NCBI RefSeq assembly: GCF_965363235.1
Contig: NC_134838.1
Span: 7,445,001-7,509,000 of the forward strand
Source: Mytilus galloprovincialis
Taxonomy: Eukaryota > Mollusca > Bivalvia > Mytilida > Mytilidae
Direction of reading: 5' to 3'
DNA length: 64,000 nt
Made by a program: the position numbers and the translations under genes. The notes beneath the pieces are model-generated. The model searched no databases. It was not told where the DNA came from and was given only the letters and a program-made list of their open reading frames with translations. Below are positions 26,701 to 36,198 of this stretch, in pieces; within the stretch, counting starts at the first letter, position 1, and every line of letters begins with the position of its first letter.

Positions 26701-28796
26701 GACTTGACAAAAATTATACATTCCTTATGTTGAAATAAAATACAATTTGAAGCACCGAGACGATTACGAACTCCTTAATATGCTTTATGCACTAAGGAAA
26801 TAAAGAATCAAAGTGGAGGACTTATTATAATCTATTTTTTTGGTAGTAAGAGGAAAAGGCTATTCAAATCGGAAAAGGGGTTAATAACGTATCATTTCCT
26901 ATGTATATACTGTTCAAACCCAAAGCAATTAAACAGCATTTATGGTTTGCTTGCTGTTCTCCATCCAAATGTCACAATTGGGCTTCAATAACAGGGTAAA
27001 ATTCCATACCTACCTGCAATTTCAACAAGAACTCGTGTTATGGTGATACTATTGAGCTTGTTATAACACAAAAACCGTATTTAAAGCTACTACATGTAAG
27101 TAGTAAATATAAGTTCATAAAATATCAAGTCCCAAATTTAATACCTCATGACGATCAGAGGCTAATAGAGTGTCAAAATACAGTAAATACTTTTTAGTAA
27201 ATTTTAATAGATGATTAGCTTTATTTCTAGAAAGATTTGCTACTCCAAAAACAAAATTTTAAAATCAAATTACACGAATATCGTATAGTAGGGATGCTGT
27301 TCATATTATTAAAAAGAGATTAAAAATCATATGTGAAATGTAGACTTTAAATTATTAAACCATAAAATAAACAAAAAATTTCCGGTAAAATTCGGTATAG
27401 ATATGCAGTACAAAAAGCGTTTTCGTTTATCCAATATTATTTGAACTTTTTAGTACACAAGACCATTGCATTTGAAAATCTAAAATGGAGGCAGATTCCA
27501 GATAAAGAGGTCAGTAAACGAGTTCTGTTTATGAAAGACGGGAATAAATATATTCATAATATATTAAAAAAGAAATGTTTGTGTTCTGTTTAAAACATTA
27601 GAGACTCATAATGAAATGTAAAGCGGTTTCTTCCATGTAAATTTGTAAGTTTGAATTAAGAAATATTTTCTATCCAACACATATCACTAAATTTTTCTAC
27701 ATTCCCGAATGATCAATTCTGTCATGGTTGTGTGATTGTGGATCATTTTTGAACTTTTATACTTATGTTATACAGACAAACATGTTCAATCCATCGACGT
27801 TTTTGTTTAAACTACATGGACGCCTGCTAAACGAACAATTTCCACCAAATTTATTACTCCAAAAATTATTCTATTTTCAGCAACCATACGCTTGGTTTGG
27901 TTTTAATGTTGTTACCAAGAAACAAACACTGAAAATAAGTTCACCAAACGTACGGAAGTGCATCGAGTAAGTTCGTATGATTTATATGTAATTTATAAAG
28001 TGATATTAAAAAACAATGAACTAATTGAAATATATTAAATTAGAATGTTGTTATTCATATCTTACCGATTGAGTTGTTTTCTCTACGATTATAAAACAAT
28101 GAAATCTACATTTATCGACTGGAAGTTGTATTACTGATTGCAATCATTTAAATGAAAAACACTTTTAGAATAGTTGTCCTCTAGATAAGACCAGACAATA
28201 GCTGTTCTATAGAGTCAAGCTAAACTATCGAGGGAATAAAATTCATACATTTGAGGAACATCTTTCTTGTGGCTAATAGTTAAAGGTATCCAGGGATATT
28301 ATAACATATTTGTATGGGATCTCCTTAAATACAAAACATAACTTTCAACTACAGCTCTGTATATTTTCAGTCCTTTGTGTAAGTTTGATATACACGACGT
28401 CCAGGAGATAGGTCGTGCAGATATTTATAATTATGGAAATATGTCAACAATTAAAAATCTGACAATACTAGGAACAAAATCCCATGAATCTGCAGGCTAC
28501 AGCTTAGATTTTGGATATTTATATGACAAAGTGACAATGATCCTTGCTGTAGCATTTCCTGGAATGACTGTGGAGGGATCATATCTAACACTACCTGTCA
28601 ATATAACACGTGCTGGGATGGTTATACTATATAATATGACAGGCTCGACACCTGTTGAAGTTGCTAGATTTGAGGGTAACAGTAGATATGGTGGATTCGG
28701 AACACTTGTTATGGTACAAATTATTTTTTTCTCAATTAATCAATATAATCCTATGTAAATTTGGGTTATAGTGATTTCAAAACAAATAAAAAATAA

Positions 28797-28870
<74 letters not shown>

Positions 28871-31804
28871 CAAATCTAACTAAGGTCATCTCTCCTTTGG
28901 GGTTGGTAAGATAGGCGTTTGGAATGAGTTTAAAAATTCATAGACAGTACAGGAGAAGGGAGTTCGGCCATTTTTCATCCAAAATATTGTACTTTTTTTA
29001 TAATTTATGGTTTTATGAATAGTGACTATTTCTGTGTTTATATCTTTTAAACACTTGTAATATAAGCTGTTTTATTTGTCAAATACTACCGATGCATATT
29101 CTATTATCATATGTATTTTCATGCCCTATTTATGGTCATTATGTTTTCTGCTCTGTGCGTTCGTTCGTCCGTCCGTTAGATCGTTCTGTCCGTCTGACCC
29201 GCTTCAGGTTAAAGTTTGTGGTCAAAGTAGTGTTTGATGAAGTTGACGTCTTATCATCTTGAAACTTAGTACGCATTTCCTTATGATATGATCTTTCTAA
29301 TTTTGATACCAAACTAGAGTTTGGACCATCATTTCACGGTCAATTGAACATAAAAAGTGATAGTGCGATTAGAGCATTTGTGTACAATGTACTATGGACA
29401 CCTTCTTGTTGTTTTATCAGAACAGCTGTTACAAGTACAAATTGAACATATTTTTGTTCATGTGCAAGCAAAAGCTTTTTCATTTTTTGATTTATTTTAC
29501 CTTTGTTACTTTTTAATTAAATATTGAGCTGTCCTTTTTCACCAAGGAGAGTGTTATTCTTCGGGTTGCCTCCGCTTTCAACTCTTCTCACTTACTTGAA
29601 AACTTACGTTTCGAGTTAACCGAATGCCTTTTATCATAACCGCCCAAATTATAACTCAAATATAAGATACCTAACTAGTTTGCACAATCCTATCATCGTT
29701 TTCGCAAAAGTTTTTCTTTATAAGACATTATGACTAAACCAAGTGAAAAATAGTGTCTTACTACTTAATTTTCAATACATATTCAAAGTACTTTACAAAA
29801 TGTGCATGTTGTTGTCATCAAATGAAGTTTTTAAGGAATTTGTTTGCGAAGGATAACAAAAAAAGAAATTTTTAAGGAATTTGTTTGCCAAGGATAACAA
29901 AAATGAAGTTTTTAAGGAATTTGTTTGCCAAGGATAACAAAAAAATGAAGTTTATGAAACCTGACAAACCCAAACGCCAATCTGTATAAAATGTTTCTAA
30001 AACGATATTTGTTTTGCAGATTGAAGATGTGAATGGAGACGGTATTGATGATTTGTTAATAGGAGAACCGGCCCGTAACAGCAACAAAGCGGAAATTATC
30101 AATGATGGTAAATTTAACAAATGAAAAACTCATTGTTTCGGACATACTTATATGTGTTATGTATCACTTCCTGACTATGTTACATAACGTGGTAATTTTT
30201 TGGCATCGAGTATAACTGAAGAGACATTTACTGTCTGGTGCAGGACAACTGATGCCGTTAATGTCAATACTACCACTGGTTTTATACCTCTGTTGGCGTA
30301 CTAATAGTCCCAAAAAGTACCACCGGCCAAGTATACAGTATTTTTACGGATTTGTGTTTTTAAAATTTGCTTTTTCAAAATGTTTGCCTCGTGCATCACT
30401 TGGACGGTCAAAATATGCATCTGGTTCGGGGAATTGATACCATCAATGTTAATTTTGAAGTTTTTATTTTTTTCCCCATTAAAATGTTATATTACACGAA
30501 CTCTATGTTCCAGATTTGGAAACTCATAAAACATTCTGCTTGACAATATAGCTTTCTTCATGTAGACCAATTGACAATATAAAACAACCATTGTTTTCTC
30601 TACACTATCGGCTTTCCTTTATATATAGTGGATGGACTGGTGTATGTTTACTATGGAGGGAAAAACTTTCCAAAAGGGGATGCTACAAGAGTACATTGTG
30701 GCTTGACAAAACCTTGTCCACAGAAAGCGGTAAGCACTTCTCCATAACGACTGTTCATAAATATTTTATTTGAAAAAAGCAATATGAATTCCTATTGAAA
30801 TTGATTAAAATGTTTCGTTAGGTTTAACATTTTTTTAGTCTTATACAATTTTCAACATGTAATCAATTTTGATATTTGAAAAGGTACCTAGTATAAGAAT
30901 AAAATATTTGTATTATTCTTTTAGGCTAATTTTCTAACAAAGCAATTTGACTATATTGGTGTAAATAATGGATATAAATCTAGAATACTAAAGACCAAGA
31001 CAGAACAGGTACCATTTTATAATATATTTTATTGCATAAATTGCTAAAAAGTGCATTGATGGTAAACAGTACATATCAGCGATAGTCATGAAGAACAAAT
31101 ATGAACATTTCAGAATTTTTCTTCAGAATCATTGATTGCTGAATATAAAATCAAGTTGGTCTAGCATTTGAACTGGACGTATGCAGGACAAATACATGTC
31201 AATTTAAACTAAAGTAAGGCATAATGACTAGTCAATTACAAAAACAAATCAGAAAAATTACCGATATATAAAGTTATATATCAGATATTTCTTCATTCAT
31301 ATGAACTAACATCATTTAAAAACAACCTAAATGTTGTGAAGTGAACCTTGGTGTTGAATATAGTCTTTCCACGAATTTCCAGGATTTGCTTGCTTTTTCA
31401 GAAAGCTTTGGATACCTCTTCCTGTTTTGAATGAGTTCCTATTGCTAAGGTTTTAACACAGAAAAGACTAACACGAATAGCCAAATATAATAGTCCATAA
31501 AAATAACCCACACCAAACACGAACAAACGATTTCTAAAACAAGTAAATGAAAAAGACCGACAAACATGGAAAAATCAGTCAGAACCTAATGACGTTCATG
31601 CCGAGAGAGAGAGTGAGATCAGGAATAACTAATGTTGTTTGATCTTTTAACCTATTTTTTTTATTTTTAACATTATGATATTGTATTCAACGTTTATTTT
31701 AGATTCTGTTTACATCAGACATACGCTACCCTTTCAGTGAAGATGTTGTTTACGCTGGAGAACGATGTGGTGGTGTTCATCATTATTATGTTAATAGACA
31801 GTAA
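5794..31804 (+). CDS. GPLD1: GPI-specific phospholipase D, 24 coding exons
   Basis: This secreted enzyme hydrolyses the inositol-phosphate bond of GPI anchors, releasing the protein and phosphatidic acid. Exons: 5794-5881, 9563-9618, 11255-11333, 12025-12122, 15194-15304, 16029-16077, 16597-16660, 17182-17289, 17946-17973, 18627-18766, 19279-19474, 20290-20414, 20912-21030, 22699-22802, 23965-24078, 24413-24484, 25943-26093, 27454-27509, 27881-27966, 28371-28713, 30020-30107, 30629-30729, 30925-31008, 31703-31804. All introns are GT-AG and the phases join without a stop, giving 853 residues (vertebrate GPLD1 is about 840). Residues 1-20 are a signal peptide before CGITTH. Conserved stretches include DTHWTPF, FHGNYSLAHEAADLGG, WYVP and EDYFLGGLNDM, then FG-GAP loops GDVDGDGFDD and DVNGDGIDD. 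Integrin alpha was considered for the FG-GAP part, but the N-terminal domain excludes it. The start is the first ATG, directly before the signal peptide. The family call is secure; exact borders are hand-made. Confidence 0.95.
6247..6332 (+). repeat. Fragment of dispersed repeat family B
   Basis: ATGAGTTTATTTACAACCAC, the CCCGAGGGTATC box and CCCAGTAGTCAGCACT appear in order, as at 23,407 and 24,781. It breaks off at the start of the next repeat. It lies in GPLD1 intron 1. Confidence 0.75.
6333..7280 (+). repeat. About 950-bp dispersed element with a CGTCGT run and a terminal hairpin
   Basis: It opens with GCCATCACTTGGCGTCC and a CGTCGT/CTGTCGT run (about 6,358-6,411), then the motif CTTCTCCTCTGAAACTACTG, which occurs again near 6,925. 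It closes with GGCTCTTGAGAGCC, a perfect 14-nt palindrome, followed by TCTTG. The 3' hairpin recalls Helitron ends, but there is no coding sequence and no clear CTRR end, so the class is not settled. Limits are approximate. It lies in GPLD1 intron 1. Confidence 0.6.
7475..7740 (+). repeat. Two-copy direct repeat
   Basis: TAACTTTTTCAAATCAACT followed by TATATTGATCTTACAGAAT and CCAGG occurs at about 7,480-7,555 and again at about 7,655-7,740. This is a local duplication in GPLD1 intron 1. Confidence 0.75.
9387..9459 (-). mobile_element. 3' tail of the reverse-transcriptase element family
   Basis: On the minus strand it reads AGCCATGGCGTTGTCAG, then GTTTGACTGTCCCTCCGG and TATCTTTCGCCCCTC, matching the last about 70 bases of the copies ending at 33,957 and 42,345. 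It is strongly 5'-truncated. It lies just before GPLD1 exon 2. Confidence 0.75.
9950..10090 (-). repeat. Dispersed repeat family A, tail type 2 (degraded)
   Basis: Shows the order AAAATTA, AACGGAAAGTCCC, TCAAATGGTAAAATCAAA and AACACATTAAACGAA, seen better preserved at 43,065 and 44,185. It lies in GPLD1 intron 2. Confidence 0.6.
10301..10550 (+). repeat. Dispersed repeat family B fragment
   Basis: TTATCAAAGTCACCACTTCG is followed by the GTGTTGACATGAA segment, the ATAAATTTACTGTTTGCAA segment and AATTTTTTGGAATTTTGGGT, matching in opposite orientation the pair at 14,408-15,061. The overlapping small open frames in this stretch are repeat sequence. Confidence 0.75.
10605..11030 (+). repeat. Dispersed repeat family A, tail type 1, long copy
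   Basis: Contains AAAACCAGGTTCAACCCACC, TCCTGTACCAAGTCAGGAA, a CAGTTTTGGTTTGTAACCC box and ACTACTGTTGCCTTTATT. It also carries a short inserted ATAAACTCATCATAGATACC motif near 10,803, a family B end fragment. Confidence 0.8.
13056..13291. mobile_element. 236-bp miniature inverted-repeat element, Harbinger-like
   Basis: GGCCAAATAAAAATATATGT at the left pairs with the right-hand end, which reads on the other strand GGCCAAATAAAAAAGTATGT; both continue through GTGGTTCCAGT. TTA flanks both sides (13,053-13,055 and 13,292-13,294). A 3-bp TTA duplication with ends starting GG fits PIF/Harbinger-type elements (family knowledge). It is nested inside the larger inverted-repeat element. Confidence 0.85.
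13590..13790 (+). repeat. Dispersed repeat family D (diverged)
   Basis: AGTACGGCCTTTCACACAG, CCAAACAGCAAGCTATAAG, AAATTATTAGTGTA and AATGAACCACATCA appear in the same order as at 51,435-51,640 and 62,095-62,320. Confidence 0.7.
14292..15061 (-). repeat. Three adjacent pieces of dispersed repeat family B
   Basis: A fragment with GGGTCGATGCCACTGCTGG (14,292-14,336) is followed by two head-to-tail long copies, about 14,408-14,771 and 14,766-15,061. Each has AGTTATCAAA..GTACCAGG at its start, GCCAGACGCGCGTTTCGTCT, TTGAGGACCCAAAATTCCAA and ATTGATATTCATGTCAACAC. The copies overlap in the shared AGTTATCAAAGTACCAGG end, so that motif is both start and end. It lies in GPLD1 intron 4. The minus strand is given because the plus-strand copies at 23,407 and 24,781 run the other way. 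Confidence 0.85.
17946..17973 (+). other. GPLD1: GPLD1 microexon 9 (28 nt)
   Basis: It encodes IAEIYGLPE plus the split Ser codon before it. TTAG precedes it and GTAAGC follows. It bridges exon 8 (phase 2) and exon 10 (phase 0), and its residues match the EMYGEML region of vertebrate GPLD1, so it is needed for the frame. Confidence 0.85.
20655..20765 (+). repeat. Dispersed repeat family D fragment
   Basis: AGATGTGGTATGAGTGCCAA, TGAGACAACTCTCCATCC and TCAAGGTACGGCCTTCAACA mark it. The same block is reversed at about 34,690-34,805 and 50,040-50,140. It lies in GPLD1 intron 12. Confidence 0.8.
21300..21900 (+). repeat. Locally duplicated intronic segment
   Basis: TTTCAAGTTGGATGAAGAAA followed by ATGCATA and, about 100 bases on, GTCTGCCCTTCCA occurs at about 21,320-21,425 and again with changes at about 21,755-21,862. 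It lies in GPLD1 intron 13 and has no coding signal. Confidence 0.65.
23134..23347. mobile_element. 214-bp miniature inverted-repeat element with TA flanks
   Basis: TACTGTAAACCAACTAATTT at the left is mirrored by AAATAAGTTGGTTTACAGTA at the right. The interior is rich in TTTTGCGAG and TCGCGA motifs. The TA at each end fits a Tc1/mariner-type target. It lies in GPLD1 intron 14. Confidence 0.88.
23407..23790 (+). repeat. Dispersed repeat family B, long copy
   Basis: ATGAGTTTATTTACAACCAC begins it. CCCAGTAGTCAACCC, TGCTGACATGAATTATCATT, GACGAAACGCGCGTCTGGCG and TAATCCTGGTATCGATGATG follow, and it closes with another GAGTTTATTTA. GAGTTTATTTA is therefore direct at both ends. It lies in GPLD1 intron 14, 175 bp before exon 15. 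Confidence 0.85.
24775..25035 (+). repeat. Dispersed repeat family B, internally shorter copy
   Basis: CCCCGAGGGTATCACCAGCC, AGTGCTGACATGAATTATCA, GACGAAACGCGCGTTTGGCG and ATGAGTTTATTTA appear in the same order as at 23,407. It lies in GPLD1 intron 16. Confidence 0.85.
26380..26600 (-). mobile_element. 5'-truncated reverse-transcriptase element tail
   Basis: The minus strand carries the non-coding 3' tail of the family: CCACATGTGGAGCAGAATCT, CGTGTTGCTCAG, AGCCATGGCGTTGTCAG, CGATTTATGAGTTTGACTAT and GGTATCTGTCGCC. No coding part remains. It lies in GPLD1 intron 17. Confidence 0.8.
28799..28868. repeat. (AT)n microsatellite
   Basis: About 35 uninterrupted AT units, 86 bp after GPLD1 exon 20. 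Likely length-variable between individuals. Confidence 0.97.
29125..29408 (+). repeat. Dispersed repeat with TTCGTTCGTCCGTCC motif
   Basis: TTATGTTTTCTGCTCTGTGC is followed by a CGTCCGTCCGT run, CCCGCTTCAGGTTAAAGT, ATCATCTTGAAACTTAGTAC and finally TATGGACACCTTCTTGTT. I recognise this order from other bivalve DNA. It lies in GPLD1 intron 20. Confidence 0.7.
29821..29955 (+). repeat. Three-copy minisatellite, period about 40 bp
   Basis: TTTTTAAGGAATTTGTTTGC followed by AAGGATAACAAAAA occurs at about 29,828, 29,869 and 29,909. It lies 65 bp before GPLD1 exon 21, near the branch-point zone. Confidence 0.9.
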
Positions 31805-32552
31805 ATTAGACTGGTCGTATGTTGCTAGTTTTAATCGTTGTAAACCTGGTGACAAGATTGACATGTTTTCAACTATATCTGAAATTCGTTCACTGTGTTG
31901 ATGATAAAAACCCATTGACTGTACTACCTCATTTCGATTTTAATGAACAGTTATTTCATCGTTCAATAACACTTATTCTGTTTAAAATAATAGATGACAC
32001 GTTCAAGGAAAATTGACTTTGTTTTTATGTTTAAACCGTCATTTTTATAATCATATTATAAAATTATGGTTTCATTTTACATTATCAGCAATGATCTATT
32101 TGCAATGTTATATGTATATGCATATATATACCCAACAGATCTTAGGAGTGTCACATTAGAATCACTTCGTCTTTTAGTCTGTCTGTCGTTGCTTGAGGCT
32201 ATCTATTCGAGTAACATTAAAAACAGCTTTACTACGGCTAACACCTATATTTCATTGATATGTGTTTAAGGTGTAAAATGATAAAACACCAGTCCTTTAT
32301 GTTTAAGGGGAGATACACGAATATGCTCACTTTAACATTGCAATATGTGCTTATAGTCTTTCGTAGGCACATCTCATAATCAACTGGACTAGACTGATGT
32401 TTTAGGACAGATTACACAGTAGAAAAAAAACCTGAGGACAAAAGATACTACGTCCTGTTTGTTTTTTGCTCGTTTTTCATTTTGACATCATATTATCAGT
32501 TTGTTTTTGACGTTTGTAAATCCATTCAGTATTTCTCAACTCTATTTTAAAG

Positions 32553-33957
32553 AGATGATTTCAGCTTTCCAATTGTAAACTTTCCATTTCTAAGTAGCAA
32601 CATTCCAGCAGCACCTGCATACGGGGTATAATATCTCCCAATTGATACGATATTCCCGTGCTTGCATTTCCTATCATGATTTTCTTGATAGAGGGTTGCT
32701 GCTGACAAGGAAGCTATTAAACCAAGAGTTCCAAATGGTGAAGTTGAAATCATCCCTTCGTAAATTTTATGGACGCCATCACGAGATGTTTTTGTGTTCT
32801 GTTAAATTGTTACTTTTAAAATTGTTATATTGTCATTTTAATGTTATATTTAACAATGCCATCAAAGTGCGAGGTTTGGCATGCCACAAAACCAGGTTCA
32901 ACCCACCATTTGTTTCTTGAAAGTCAGGAAAATGGCCATTGTTATATCATAGTTTGTTTCTGTGTGTGTAACATTTTTACGTTGAGTTACCGTTGTGTCG
33001 GTTTTTTTCTCCTATTTTTGAGTGGGAATTCACATTACTATAAGACGTGCCACGGTACTTTTCTATCCCAAATTAATGAATTTGGTTTTGATGTTATATT
33101 GGTTATTCTCATCGGATTTTGTCTAATGCTTAGTCCGTTGCTGTTAGTGTTACATTTTAATGTTGTGTCGTTGTTCTCCTCTAATATTTAATGCGTTTCC
33201 CTCAGTTTTAGTTTGTTACCCCGATTTTGTTTTTTGTCCATAGATTTATGAGTTTTGAACAGCGGTACGACTGTTGCCTTTATTTATACGATGATGACTG
33301 ATGTACCCATATTTTTACTATTTTATTTATTGTGTCTGTTTAGTTAACGCATTAATGTAAATATAACGGAATTTGATGAGACTATCATTAAAGTGAGAGG
33401 GTTAGCGTTGTAGAACCAGGTTTAATCCACCATTTTCTACATCTGAAAATGCCTGTACCAAGTCAGGACTATGTCAGTTCTTGTCTATTCGTTTTGATGC
33501 GTTTTATTATTTGATTTTGCCATGTGATTATGGACTTTCCGAATTGATTTTCCTCTAAGTTCAGTATTTTTGTGATTTTACTTTTGACCGTTATGGATCA
33601 ACCATTTCACAAATGATATCGGATATGTTCCTTACGTCGTAACTACAATCTACTTCCCTTTCATGAATGTGACCTACCGACTTAGACTATTTACCGGATT
33701 TGTTATCACATAAGCAACACGACGGGTGCCACATGTGGAGCAGGATCTGCTTATCCTTCCGGAGCACATGCGATCACTCCTAGTTTTTTATGGGGTTCGT
33801 GTTGTTTATTCTTTAGTTTTCTATGTTATGTCATGTGTACTTTTGTTTGTCTGTTTGTCTTTTTCATTGTTAGCCATGGCGTTGTCGGGTTATTTTAGAT
33901 TTATAAGTTTGACTGTCCCTTTGGTATCTTTCGTCCCTCTTTTAAAGGGGTAATCAA
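32553..33957 (+). mobile_element. Reverse-transcriptase element copy split by a repeat insertion
   Basis: The left part (32,553-32,784) encodes the family's C-terminal stretch (FPIVNFPF and NIPAAPAYG). The right part (33,590-33,957) resumes with the next bases, GACCGTTATGGA, and runs to the family 3' end, GGTATCTTTCGTCCCTCTTT. Between them sit family A copies (32,785-33,589). The element is 5'-truncated and degraded. The reverse-transcriptase type recalls Penelope-like elements; see 40,215-43,310. Confidence 0.85.
32785..33589 (+). repeat. Family A copies (tail type 1, then tail type 2) inside the reverse-transcriptase element
   Basis: The first copy (to 33,291) has AAAACCAGGTTCAACCCACC and ends GACTGTTGCCTTTATTTAT. 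The second (about 33,385-33,589) starts with the same kind of head, AACCAGGTTTAATCCACC and CCTGTACCAAGTCAGGA, but ends in a different tail: TTGATTTTGCCATGTGATT, GGACTTTCCGAATTG and TTTTTGTGATTTTACTTTT. This shows that two tails go with one head. Confidence 0.8.
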
Positions 33958-34689
33958 TACAGTATATTGAATAGAAAGTAAATGGTAAAGTTATAATTTT
34001 GTATCAATTTTTATTGATATTTCTGCCATTTTTTGCAGAGTTATCTCTCATGTCAATGCAAATCCCAATAGAAATTTTAAAATCGTGATGTTTTAAGCTT
34101 TCCTCAACTCAGATTTTTTGGGACTTTTTTCTGTGTATCTTTGAGGTATAATGCTCAAGATTAAACCATAAAATCTTCTGTTGCAATTACTTCGAGGTTA
34201 GGGTCAAATTTTTGCTAGACTAACTGGACTATATGTATATTGTATGATTTTGCGATATAGCAAATGCTTTTTTCAAACGTGCATGACTGAAATCAGATTT
34301 TGTGCATCTTAAGTCTTCCTATTTATTTACAACTATTAAATAACAAGAATATTTTGACTAATTGTAAATTTGGTCGTGTTGAATTAGAGATAAAATTGTA
34401 TTTACTAGTAGTAAACTAGCGGTATACTAATGTTGCCTTTATTTAACGTCGGGTTTTGCTATGTAGATGAAGTACTCTCAATAAATAATTCAAAGTTTGG
34501 TGACTATGTTAAGCACAGCAAATTTGAAATAAAATATGTAATAGATAAAGTTTAAACCCGCTGCATTTCTTTGCACCTGTCTTAAGTCAGGAATCTGATG
34601 TTCAGTAATTGCCGTTTGTTAATGTGCCACATAAGTGTTTCTCCTTTCTCCTTTTCTATATATATTAGACGCTGGTTTTATCATTTGAC

Positions 34690-35250
34690 CATACTTTGAA
34701 GGCCGTGTTGAAGGCCGTACATTGACCTATAATGGCTTACTTTTATAAATTGTTATTTGGATGGAGAGTTGTCTCACTGGCATTCATACCACATCTTCTT
34801 ATATCTATTTGACCTATAATAGTTTACTTTAACAAGTTGTGACTTGGATGAGAGAGATTTCGTCATATATCTATCAAGTCACAAATCCTGAAATCTGTAA
34901 AAAAAAAAGAAGATGAGGTATGATTGCCAATGAGACAACTCTCAACAAGAGACCAAATGACACAGAAATTAACTATAGGTCACCGTATGGACTTCAACAA
35001 TGAGCAAAGCCTATACAGCAAAGTCAGCTATAAAAGGCCCGAAATAACAAATGTAAAACAAATAAAACGAGAAAAACTAACAGTTTAATGTATATACCAA
35101 AAATGAACGAAAACAAATATGTAACACATAAACAAACGACAACCACTGAATTACAGGCTCCTGGTTTGGTCGGTTTTCAGCTTCCCTATTGTAAAAATTC
35201 CATTTACGGAAAATCACAGTCCCTGTGACGACTGCCCATGGAGCATCCGA
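34690..35250. repeat. Family D copies in opposite orientations
   Basis: 34,690-34,805 is a reversed copy: GGCCGTACATTGACCTATAA, GGATGGAGAGTTGTCTCAC and CATACCACATCTTCTTATAT. About 34,905-35,170 is a forward relative: GATGAGGTATGATTGCCAAT, GAGACAACTCTCAACAAG and AACAAACGACAACCACTGAA. Confidence 0.75.
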
Positions 35251-36198
35251 GATCACCCCCCCCCCCCCCCCGATACTTTTAGTATACTGTTATGTATGTG
35301 CTCGTAGTTTTTTTCATTTGCCATTGCATCTTTAGCTTGTTTTCGACTGTTTCAAACAAAGATTCATCCTTTTAAAAAAAAAGAAAAGAAGACAGCATTC
35401 ACTTTGTCCTCATATGTCCTACTATAATTTGCATGTCCCGGCCTTTTATCACAATATACTTTCTCCGACACGTCTTTTCGTCATTTTCACCAGAAACACC
35501 CAAACACAAATGTGTATGACCTTAATGGACCAAAAACATATAGCTAGTAGCCTGGTCTATCAAAGTTCAGCATAACATTGGAATAAGAACATTAGCTTAT
35601 TGATTGTCTTTAATATATCAACGCAGAGTTTTAGAAAAATGTTTTAATAATGATGTCCGTCTCAAATGTATGTCTACTGCATTGACAATACCCTCGAGGA
35701 CATGATGTTCACCGGCAGCGGTTTTAAATTAGTATAACAAAAACACCGAACTTCAAGTTAAAAAAAATCATAAACAGTGACAAAATCCAATATTATCAAC
35801 AAAAGAAAGGATTAGAGACTAGGTACAGGTATTCTCAGAAGAAAATTGTGTTTTAAACCTAGTTTTATAGCTAACTAAACCTCCCACTAGTATGGTAATT
35901 CTTTAAAGTTCCGTTATATTGACAAAATGAAATATGCACATCAATCAGCCATTATAGGTATATGTGACAATTATAGACCCTGCAACCAAGACTGTATAAA
36001 CATACATTGCGTTCTAACAACGTAAATGAAATACAAACAAACATACATGTAAATCTAACAACAAGTGCTAAAAATGAAAAAGACCACCTTAAGAATTTAG
36101 GGCATCCGCATAATTTTACGGATACATCTGCGCCATGAACATAAGTTAGTGTATTTAGTTTAAAATTTGAGTAAAAGTGACTTCGAAATTAATCTATA

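Larger units (their letters stand above)
20290..31804 (+). other. GPLD1: GPLD1 FG-GAP beta-propeller (exons 12-24)
   Basis: Four FG-GAP repeats are clear: W381-P401 with DVDGDGFDD, F460-P482 with the weaker INLDGILD, D531-P545 with DIDGDGHDD, and I730-P746 with DVNGDGIDD. The D-x-D-x-D/N-G pattern in three of them should bind calcium. The region encoded by exons 18-20 (residues about 568-729) is the most divergent from vertebrate GPLD1. The C-terminus ends at VNRQ with no membrane anchor. Confidence 0.85.

Noticed and set aside
20912-30107. Integrin alpha gene from the FG-GAP repeats
   Set aside because: The upstream exons encode a zinc-dependent phospholipase domain, there is no transmembrane segment or GFFKR, and the total length fits GPLD1.
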